A DNA stretch of 8,787 nt from an uncultured Chitinophagales bacterium (GTDB lineage: Bacteria; Bacteroidota; Bacteroidia; Chitinophagales; Chitinophagaceae): contig CAMPIQ010000149.1 in assembly GCA_946886475.1 (NCBI GenBank), forward strand, positions 1 to 8,787, written 5' to 3'. Made by a program: the position numbers and the translations under genes. Numbering within the stretch: position 1 is the first letter of the stretch; every line of letters begins with the position of its first letter. The notes under the pieces were generated by a model. It was not told the DNA's origin. It saw only the letters and a program-made list of their open reading frames with translations, and ran no database searches. Shown one piece after another: positions 1 through 5,970 of this stretch.

Positions 1-23
1 AACTTTGAACTTTCAACTACACT
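1..23. repeat. Edge of a tandem heptamer repeat (CTTTGAA type)
   Basis: Three consecutive 7-bp units are visible: CTTTGAA (3-9), CTTTCAA (10-16) and the weak unit CTACACT (17-23). They end five bases before the end of the esterase-like gene on the minus strand. The unit is the same as in the intergenic array at 5859-5872 and the complement of the TTCAAAG units inside valS. The array is cut by the window edge, so its real length and any inverted partner cannot be seen. With only two good units, it would mean little without the larger arrays elsewhere in the window. Confidence 0.5.
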
Positions 24-27
24 GTCC

Positions 28-756
28 CTAAAACCTCTTCAAATAATACGGCAGCACCGCTCTCCAGGTATTCCAGTCGTGTGGCCATTCCTCTCCCCAT
101 ATATCTAATTCATAGTTGATGTTCTTATTGTAAAGGATGCCGGCGAACCTCCTGCTTCCATCAGGATCTTCATAAGGTCCGCTCCCTGAAAATATATGAA
201 TATGCTTACTCCTCCTGATCTGTTCTAAAATAGCGTGATCTTCAAGGTTAGGCATATAATGTTGAGGGCTGTTGAAATATACATCCTCATCAAAAAAACC
301 CTTTGTGTATTCGGTAAGGTCGTATACCCCGCTCATAGCAATAACTCCATTGATCAGGTAGGGGCGTTGTAAAAAAAGATTCATGCTATGGAGCGCACCA
401 AATGATGCCCCGCAAATGATGATGGGTGTCTCCTGGCTTGTTTCGGATTTAATAAAAGGGATCACTTCCTGAAACACGTATTCATTAAACTGACGGTGGC
501 GCATCACCTTATGTTTAGGGTCCATATGAGGATTGAGCCAGCTCTCATTATTGATGCTGTTGATGGAAAATACCTTTACCTTCCCGCTATTGACCGGTTC
601 ACTCAGGGCATCCATCAGTTGGAATCTTTCATATTCCAGATAATCAGCCGCTGCTGTGGGTACAAGCAACAGTGCAAATCCATAATGGCCGTATATGGCA
701 ACAGGCATTTCCTTACCTAATCTTTCACTGAACCAGGAAGTGATCTTTCTTTCCAT
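28..756 (-). CDS. Esterase-like alpha/beta hydrolase (putative esterase family)
   Basis: A 242-residue protein with the features of the putative-esterase (esterase D/Fes-like, PF00756) branch of alpha/beta hydrolases. The nucleophile elbow is GASFG (residues 116-120, Ser118) after the hydrophobic strand PIIIC. The likely catalytic histidine is His226 in EWPHDW. The acid may be Glu196 or Asp197 in GPYEDPDG. GHYG at 23-26 could contribute to the oxyanion region. There is no signal peptide or membrane segment, so it should act in the cytoplasm. Family members hydrolyse esters or thioesters, but the substrate cannot be read from the sequence. The start at 756 is the first in-frame ATG, and the length suits a single-domain hydrolase. 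It is transcribed away from the kinase operon across a 173-bp gap, and no functional link with the kinase is evident. I am confident of the fold and not of the substrate. Confidence 0.85.
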   Translation of the reverse strand: MERKITSWFSERLGKEMPVAIYGHYGFALLLVPTAAADYLEYERFQLMDALSEPVNSGKVKVFSINSINNESWLNPHMDPKHKVMRHRQFNEYVFQEVIPFIKSETSQETPIIICGASFGALHSMNLFLQRPYLINGVIAMSGVYDLTEYTKGFFDEDVYFNSPQHYMPNLEDHAILEQIRRSKHIHIFSGSGPYEDPDGSRRFAGILYNKNINYELDIWGEEWPHDWNTWRAVLPYYLKRF

Positions 757-929
757 TTTTTCAAAATAATATTGTCAGAATTACTTGATCTGAAACAAAC
801 AAATGGCGGCCAAGTTACATTTTAAACCAGCCATCACAAGTAAAAACACTTAATTATCCTAAGTTTATTCTTCTTTTCGTATTGCTAAAAAGGTAAATAT
901 GTACTTTCGGACTTCCTATTCAGGCTTCA
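757..929. other. Divergent intergenic region
   Basis: This 173-bp AT-rich gap separates the minus-strand esterase-like gene from the plus-strand kinase operon, so it should hold promoters for both directions. On the plus side a plausible promoter is listed separately. On the minus side I find no convincing -7 element at a usable distance. No strong inverted repeat, heptamer array or small gene was seen. Confidence 0.6.
882..909 (+). promoter_or_regulatory. Candidate Bacteroidota-type promoter of the kinase operon
   Basis: TACTTTCG at 902-909 matches the Bacteroidota -7 consensus TAnnTTTG at five of six defined bases. A TTG at 882-884 lies 17 bases upstream, somewhat short of the usual spacing to the -33 element. 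Transcription would begin near 916, giving a leader of roughly 14 bases before the ATG at 930. This short leader without a Shine-Dalgarno sequence is usual in the phylum. The call rests on position and partial consensus only. Confidence 0.4.
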
Positions 930-3900
930 ATGAAGAACCAACCAGACTCGATACTGCCAGCAATAAAAACGCTATCATCTTTTACGGATGAGGAAGCTTT
1001 TAGCCTTATCCTAAATAACCTCCAGGATACATTTATTTTAGTTGACCGTGATCTTAAGATCATAACCGTAACAGAACAAAGCAAAATAAAAATAAAGCAA
1101 TATTTCAATGTTGAAATGTTTGCCGGCATAAGTGTACTTGATCTCGCCAAAAAGGATCGTATTCCTTTCATCCGGGACCTTTGCAATGATATTTTAACAG
1201 GCGGACAGGAAAGAACAGTTGAGTCTGAGGTCAGTAATATTGGCGAAAACATTATTCTTAAAACAAATTTCAAAGCTGCCAAAAATGAGAAGGGAGAAAT
1301 AGTTGGCGTTATCATTACTTCGAGGGAAATAACAGCGGAAAGAATTGCAGCCCAAAATTTAAAAAAGGCAGAAGAAAGGTGGCGTTTTGCATTGGAAGGG
1401 GCGCAGCAGGGCGTATGGGACTGGAATTTGGAAACGGGTGAATGTTTTTATTCTGAAGGATATAAAAAACTATATGGTTATAAACCCCATGAATTAAATA
1501 ACCTGATCAGTGAATGGGAATCCCTTATACATCCGGAGGACAGGGAGGCAATGAAAAAGGCCATTGCCGAACACCTTGCAGGGCCGGGACTATTTCATGA
1601 AAGTACATACCGTATCATAACAAAGGATGGTAAGTTAAAATGGATCCTTGCCAGGGGAATGATCATAGAACATAACCAGGAAGGGAAACCCATCAGGATG
1701 ATCGGCACACACACGGATATTACCGAACAGGTTGTATCACGTGAAAGCATCAGGTTCTCCGAACAGAATTATAAAAATCTGTTCCAGGCCAATCCACTAC
1801 CCTGCTGGATCTACGATGCTGAAACGTATAATTTCCTTGAAGTAAACGAAGCAGCTGTACGCCACTATGGAATCTCAAAAGAAGAATTTTTAACCCTGAA
1901 TGTTTACAATATCCATAGTGGGGATTTTTTTGAAGAACTCGACAAGCGTCTGATCAGGGAATCTAACACCCCTTCCCTTTCCATCAATAACTGGAAACAC
2001 GTTAAAAAAAATGGTGAGGAAAAATATGTTGATCTTAGTATCAACTCCATTCAATACAATAACAGGAATGCAAAACTGGTGGTAATAAATGATGTTACAT
2101 CCAGGGTGGAACTGCAAAGAGCCCAGAAAATATCTGAAGAACAATTAAGAAAAAGCAATGAAAGATTCGAACTGGCCAGCATGGCCACTTCAGATGCCAT
2201 TTATGACTGGGATCTGTTGAAGAATGAAATATTCTGGGGAGAAGGCATGCAAACTTTATTTGGATTTGCACCCCAGGAAGTGACCATCACCATGTGGGAA
2301 GATCTTTTGCATCCTGAGGACAGGCCCCATATTATTGAAAGTTTATCCAGGGCATTAATAAACCAAACCAAGTGGCAACATAATTACAGATTTGCCGACG
2401 CCTGGGGCAACTACCGGTATGTACTTGACCGGGGATTCATTTCCCGCGATGAGAATGGGAATACCATCAGAATGATCGGCTCATTGCAGGATATAACGGA
2501 CCTGAAACAAAAAGAAAGTGAATTGCTGGCAAGTAATGAACGGTATAACTATGTTACACAGGCCACTTCTGATATTATCTGGGACTGGGATATTATCAAC
2601 AAAAAAGTTTTATGGTCGGATAATTATCAAAAAATAATGGGATGGCCGCTTCCTGAAAATAACACTTTTGACCTTGAGATGGGAACCAGTTTAATTCACC
2701 CTGACGACCGGGAAAATATTACCAAAAAAGTTTCAGAAACCATCAGCAATCCCAATAAAGATTACTGGCAGGGAAAGTTCAGGTATTTAAAATCTGATGG
2801 AAGTTATTGTCATGTTTATGACAGGGGCTATATCATACGCAATGAAAATAAAGAAGCCATAAGAGTTATTGGCGCCATGCAGGATATCACTGAAAGAAAC
2901 TATTATGAACAGCTGGTTTCTCTGGAAAGACAGGTATTCCAAATGTCGACCAATCTTAATATTTCATTACAACAATTGACCGACACATTATTAAAAGGAA
3001 TTGAAAATATACATCCCGGATCTTTTACATCTGTGATATTATTGAATGAAGATATAGTAGAACCGCTATCAGCACCAACACTTCCTGCAGCATTCACAGA
3101 TTCGGTGCGCGGGTTGAAACTAAGCCGGGTTAATGCAGCTGCCCAGGGCAATACATTATTTACTACCAATCCGGTTTTTGCCTATGACATTGACAATGAT
3201 CCATTGTGGAAGGATTATAAATACCTTACGGCTGCATTTGGATTTAAAGCCTGCTGGTCCCTTCCCATCATTCACAGTTCGGGAAAGATCATGGCCTGGT
3301 TTTCAATGTACTTTAAAGAAATAAAAAAACCTTCCGATATTGAACTTGATACACTTCACAGGGTAAGCAATATTGTGAGGATACTGATGGAACACTTCTG
3401 GTCTATTGAAGAGATCAAAAAAGTAAACCAGCGCTTTGATATCATGATGAAAGCCACACACGACCTGGTGTGGGACTGGGACCTGAAAAAGAACATTATA
3501 TATCGGGATAGTATCGGGTTGCAGAATGTATATGGTATGGATGACAATAAGAGTGTGGAAACATTACACGCGTGGACCCAACGAATCCATCCTGCCGATC
3601 AGAAAAGATTTGAAAAAATAATTTCCGAGATATTGAAGTCGAAAGTTCAAAACACCTTTGATATTGAATATAGATTCCTCAGAGATGATGGAACCTATTC
3701 TCATGTATATGACAGGGGCATGTTGCTCCGCGACCATGAAGGCAACCCGGAAAGAATGATCGGTGCCGCCCAGGATATCACCGTAAGAAAAAAACTGGAG
3801 CAGGAGTTATTGCAGAATGAGCTGGAACGCCAGAAAGCCATCAATCAGGCTACTGTTGATACACAGGAGCAGGAAAGAAGCGAGATAGGCAAAGAATTGC

Positions 3901-4466
3901 ACGACAATGTAAACCAGGTACTCACCACCACCAAACTATATCTTGATCTTGCCCTGAGTAATTCAGAACTTAAGGATGACCTGATCAGCAAATCGACAAA
4001 GAACATCATTAGTGTAATCAATGAGATCCGGCAATTGTCCAGATCCCTGATGGATCCCAGTATAGGAGATCTCGGACTTATTGATTCTATCAACGACCTC
4101 ATTGAAAATATCAATCTTACACGCAAATTGCATGTAAATCTTACTGCAGATAAGCATATCGAAGCTTTACTGACCAATAACCACCGGTTAACCGTATTCA
4201 GAATCATTCAGGAAGCTTTGAACAATGCCATCAAACATGCAAAAGCTTCGGTGGTAAATATCACGATCAGTAAAAATAAGGATTTGGCTACGGTCATTAT
4301 TGATGATAATGGCATCGGCTTCGATCCTGAATTGGTAAAAAAAGGAGCCGGATTAAAGAACATCCAGAACAGGATCTATTTAATCAACGGCACGCATCAT
4401 ATTTCAAGCAAACAAGACAAAGGTTGTAAAATAACAATCAGCTTTCCACTCAATAAAAACCAGTAA
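930..4466 (+). CDS. Soluble multi-PAS/GAF sensor histidine kinase (HisKA_3 type)
   Basis: An 1178-residue hybrid-free sensor kinase that autophosphorylates on histidine and passes the phosphoryl group to a response regulator. Domains in order: a diverged PAS (about 22-137), PAS_3-type PAS (148-268), PAS (277-395), two PAS_3 domains (410-526 and 537-655), GAF (about 660-825, with the ACWSLPI strand), PAS_3 (833-953), a coiled-coil linker (953-985), HisKA_3 with the phosphoacceptor His991 in ELHDNVNQ, and HATPase_c. The ATPase part has the N box around Asn1099 (EALNNAIKH), the G1 box DDNGIG (1125-1130) and a GAGLKNI loop (1139-1145). The four PAS_3 units share a tryptophan/aspartate motif near the start, a HPEDR-like motif and an ending like RMIG.(M/L/A)QDIT, which suggests internal duplication. 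No signal peptide or transmembrane segment is present, so the signal is probably cytoplasmic; no ligand or cofactor can be assigned. The partner is almost certainly the regulator starting five bases after the stop. Confidence 0.93.
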   Translation: MKNQPDSILPAIKTLSSFTDEEAFSLILNNLQDTFILVDRDLKIITVTEQSKIKIKQYFNVEMFAGISVLDLAKKDRIPFIRDLCNDILTGGQERTVESEVSNIGENIILKTNFKAAKNEKGEIVGVIITSREITAERIAAQNLKKAEERWRFALEGAQQGVWDWNLETGECFYSEGYKKLYGYKPHELNNLISEWESLIHPEDREAMKKAIAEHLAGPGLFHESTYRIITKDGKLKWILARGMIIEHNQEGKPIRMIGTHTDITEQVVSRESIRFSEQNYKNLFQANPLPCWIYDAETYNFLEVNEAAVRHYGISKEEFLTLNVYNIHSGDFFEELDKRLIRESNTPSLSINNWKHVKKNGEEKYVDLSINSIQYNNRNAKLVVINDVTSRVELQRAQKISEEQLRKSNERFELASMATSDAIYDWDLLKNEIFWGEGMQTLFGFAPQEVTITMWEDLLHPEDRPHIIESLSRALINQTKWQHNYRFADAWGNYRYVLDRGFISRDENGNTIRMIGSLQDITDLKQKESELLASNERYNYVTQATSDIIWDWDIINKKVLWSDNYQKIMGWPLPENNTFDLEMGTSLIHPDDRENITKKVSETISNPNKDYWQGKFRYLKSDGSYCHVYDRGYIIRNENKEAIRVIGAMQDITERNYYEQLVSLERQVFQMSTNLNISLQQLTDTLLKGIENIHPGSFTSVILLNEDIVEPLSAPTLPAAFTDSVRGLKLSRVNAAAQGNTLFTTNPVFAYDIDNDPLWKDYKYLTAAFGFKACWSLPIIHSSGKIMAWFSMYFKEIKKPSDIELDTLHRVSNIVRILMEHFWSIEEIKKVNQRFDIMMKATHDLVWDWDLKKNIIYRDSIGLQNVYGMDDNKSVETLHAWTQRIHPADQKRFEKIISEILKSKVQNTFDIEYRFLRDDGTYSHVYDRGMLLRDHEGNPERMIGAAQDITVRKKLEQELLQNELERQKAINQATVDTQEQERSEIGKELHDNVNQVLTTTKLYLDLALSNSELKDDLISKSTKNIISVINEIRQLSRSLMDPSIGDLGLIDSINDLIENINLTRKLHVNLTADKHIEALLTNNHRLTVFRIIQEALNNAIKHAKASVVNITISKNKDLATVIIDDNGIGFDPELVKKGAGLKNIQNRIYLINGTHHISSKQDKGCKITISFPLNKNQ

Positions 4467-4471
4467 AGAAA

Positions 4472-5119
4472 ATGGAAAAAATCACGATCCTTATTGCAGA
4501 CGACCACACCCTGGTGAGAGAAACATGGAGTTTTATCCTCAACACAGACCCTCGATTCAAAGTAATTGCAGAAAGTGGCAGTGGTGAAGATGCAGTTGAG
4601 CTGGCTAAACAGCTCAGGCCGAATATCGTTATCATGGATATCAATCTTCCGGGAATGAATGGCATTGAAGCTACGCAGCTAATCAGGAAGTATTCACCAG
4701 GGTCACGTATTCTTGGTGTATCACTGCATACCCAGCCCACCTATGCAAGAAAGATGATCCAGAAAGGTGCTATGGGTTATGTAACCAAAAATTCATCCAG
4801 GGAAGAAATGTTCAAGGCTATCATGGAGATCCAGAACGGAAGGAAGTATATCTGTGAAGAGATCAAAAACATCCTGTCTGAACAGGTGATCAGCGGTGAA
4901 GACAATCAGGGCGGATTGAATTCTTTATCGCAAAGAGAGATAGAGATCATCACGTTTATCAAAAAAGGAAATTCATCCAAAGAAATTGCGGACGCACTGA
5001 ATATCTCTGTAAAAACAGTGGAGGTACACCGCTATAATATCCTTAAAAAACTCAATCTTAAGAATGCTGCTGCATTGGTGAATTTCATCAACAACAGCCA
5101 GCTTGATTTTGAGAATTGA
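4472..5119 (+). CDS. NarL/LuxR-family response regulator, partner of the upstream kinase
   Basis: A 215-residue DNA-binding response regulator. The receiver domain (about 4-122) has the acidic pocket Asp10/Asp11, the phosphoacceptor Asp56 in VIMDINLPGMNG, the switch residue Ser84 and the conserved Lys106 in GYVTKNSS. After a linker comes a GerE/LuxR-type helix-turn-helix (about 150-205) with the recognition-helix signature EIADALNISVKTVEVHR. HisKA_3 kinases normally pair with this regulator class. The start ATG follows the kinase stop by five bases (AGAAA), so the two genes are probably co-transcribed and translationally linked. Phosphorylation is expected to promote dimerisation and promoter binding. 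Target genes cannot be read from this window. The receiver is closely related to the receiver-only protein encoded next. Confidence 0.95.
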   Translation: MEKITILIADDHTLVRETWSFILNTDPRFKVIAESGSGEDAVELAKQLRPNIVIMDINLPGMNGIEATQLIRKYSPGSRILGVSLHTQPTYARKMIQKGAMGYVTKNSSREEMFKAIMEIQNGRKYICEEIKNILSEQVISGEDNQGGLNSLSQREIEIITFIKKGNSSKEIADALNISVKTVEVHRYNILKKLNLKNAAALVNFINNSQLDFEN

Positions 5120-5253
5120 TATGGCATAATATTTTTATCCGGGAAGCAACATGGCTTACTAACCGGCTCAACCTTACTGTTGAAGCCTGATATGAACCTG
5201 TTGTTTATTCCCTGCAGTGGCGGAAAATTGCAGTGGATAAAAATTCACTGCAG
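5120..5253 (+). promoter_or_regulatory. Structured spacer between the two response regulator genes
   Basis: The 134-bp spacer contains two structural signals. First, GGCTCAAC (5165-5172) and GTTGAAGCC (5179-5187) form a stem with one bulged A and a 6-base loop. No U-run follows, so it is a poor intrinsic terminator, but it could pause transcription or protect an RNA end. Second, CTGCAGTG (5212-5219) is perfectly complementary to CACTGCAG (5246-5253), which lies directly against the ATG at 5254. A repeat of the first half, GCAGTG (5230-5235), can pair with the same target (5246-5251). The two hairpins exclude each other. No clear -7 element was found here, so read-through from the upstream gene is plausible. 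Confidence 0.45.
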
Positions 5254-5679
5254 ATGGAAAATGAAAGGATAAGAGTCATTATTGTAGACGACCATAAGAT
5301 GGTAAGAGAAACATGGCGGATGCTGCTGGATGGCTATCAGCAGGTATTTGTTATTAAAGAATGTAATTCCGGTACTGAAGCCATCAATGAAGCCCCTGCC
5401 CTGGATCCGCATGTGATATTAATGGATATTAATATGACACCCGTAAATGGTTTTGAGGCCACCAGAAAAATATTGAAATCTTCTCCCCATATAAAGATCA
5501 TTGGCATGTCTGTAAATAACCAGCCCGGTTATGCCCGAAACATGATGCAGCTAGGCGCCCGTGGCTACATGACAAAGAATTCATCCCGCGAAGAAATGAT
5601 CAGGGCCATAAAAGAGGTAATGAAAGGAAAGACCTATATCTGCCATGAGGTCTGGAATAAGATGAGTGGAAATATGTAG
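5254..5679 (+). CDS. Receiver-only response regulator, truncated paralogue of the preceding regulator
   Basis: A 141-residue protein made of one receiver domain: acidic pocket Asp12/Asp13, phosphoacceptor Asp58 in ILMDINMTPVNG, switch Ser86 and Lys108 in GYMTKNSS. It shares with the neighbouring regulator the stretch VRETW after the acidic pocket and a long block in which QP.YAR, the GA.GY.TKNSSREEM segment and a final YIC agree. It stops about 12 residues after YIC, where the neighbour continues through a linker into its DNA-binding domain. No helix-turn-helix remnant is seen downstream. I use the ATG at 5254; an in-frame GTG at 5233 would add seven residues but lies within a hairpin arm and adds nothing conserved. 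Likely roles, by inference, are a phosphate sink for the kinase, a dimer partner that blocks DNA binding, or a protein-interaction output. It could also be a decaying copy, although every active-site residue is intact. Confidence 0.85.
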   Translation: MENERIRVIIVDDHKMVRETWRMLLDGYQQVFVIKECNSGTEAINEAPALDPHVILMDINMTPVNGFEATRKILKSSPHIKIIGMSVNNQPGYARNMMQLGARGYMTKNSSREEMIRAIKEVMKGKTYICHEVWNKMSGNM

Positions 5680-5685
5680 ATAGCG

Positions 5686-5907
5686 TTTAAAATTTAAAGT
5701 TCAAAGTTTAAAGTTCAAAGTCAGCGTACTCAATCCGGGTAGTTTTTTCGCTTTGCTTGTATTGATCCTCTTAATTCCTTGATTTCAGGTTCATGGCTTT
5801 GAACTCCTGGAAACCATCTAACGGCAACCGAAGGAAAACGTTGAATTTAGTTCACCGACTTTGAACTTTGAACTCCCGACTCCCGACTATAGACTCAAGA
5901 CTCCAGA
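5686..5907. repeat. Interspersed element bounded by inverted tandem heptamer arrays
   Basis: The left array has five units: TTTAAAA, TTTAAAG, TTCAAAG, TTTAAAG, TTCAAAG (5686-5720). The right array has seven: CTTTGAA twice, CTCCCGA twice, CTATAGA, CTCAAGA, CTCCAGA (5859-5907), all fitting C-T-N-N-N-G/R-A. The inner ends are inverted repeats: 5705-5722 and the complement of 5857-5874 agree at 17 of 18 bases, with 134 bases between. The segment 5714-5739 also matches 6627-6652 inside valS at 21 of 26 bases without gaps, which shows that the two belong to one element family. Tandem heptanucleotide repeats (STRRs) are known in cyanobacteria, but I cannot name this family. No protein is encoded, so any mobility would depend on functions elsewhere. 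Confidence 0.7.
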
Positions 5908-5947
5908 ACTCCAGGACGCCCTCCTCCTTCCTCCCGACTCTTTTCTT

Positions 5948-5955
5948 TACCTTTG
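5948..5955 (+). promoter_or_regulatory. Bacteroidota -7 promoter element of valS
   Basis: TACCTTTG fits the Bacteroidota consensus TAnnTTTG at every defined base. Transcription would start near 5962, about nine bases before the ATG at 5971, giving the very short leader common in the phylum. The expected -33 position (about 5922-5929) is C/T-rich and has no TTG. The element also decides the gene start: the in-frame TTG at 5953 lies inside it and so cannot be the initiation codon of a transcript begun here. Confidence 0.65.
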
Positions 5956-5970
5956 CCCACCAATTTTAAA

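Larger units (their letters stand above)
5680..5970. other. Repeat-rich intergenic region before valS
   Basis: This 291-bp gap holds no recognisable gene. It consists of a left heptamer array (5686-5720), a unique-looking core with an isolated heptamer pair (CTTTGAA 5797-5803 and CTCCTGG 5804-5810), a right heptamer array in the opposite orientation (5859-5907), a C/T-rich stretch with one more CTCCCGA (5931-5937), and the -7 element of valS (5948-5955). Confidence 0.7.

Noticed and set aside
762..771. A -7-like TATTATTTTG on the minus strand before the esterase-like gene
   Set aside because: It lies five bases from the ATG, so transcription would begin at or inside the start codon. It also misses the consensus A.
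920..1315. Open frames antisense to the kinase, the second regulator spacer and valS
   Set aside because: They lie opposite well-supported genes, have no recognisable domains and show compositions expected of shadow frames.
3643..3660. AAAGTTCAAAACACCTTTGA in the kinase gene as a further heptamer element
   Set aside because: Only one partial unit is present, and the codons give a normal PAS_3 segment between conserved motifs, so the likeness is chance.
5233..5253. GTG start for the receiver-only regulator
   Set aside because: The receiver fold begins a few residues after the ATG at 5254, and the GTG overlaps a hairpin arm. It remains possible but is less likely.
5680..5850. Frameshifted remnant of a helix-turn-helix after the receiver-only gene
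   Set aside because: Reading the forward frames here gave no segment like the recognition-helix region of the first regulator.
5953..5970. TTG start giving valS six more residues
   Set aside because: The TTG is part of the perfect -7 element TACCTTTG, so a transcript started there would not include it. The added residues are not conserved in the family as far as I know.
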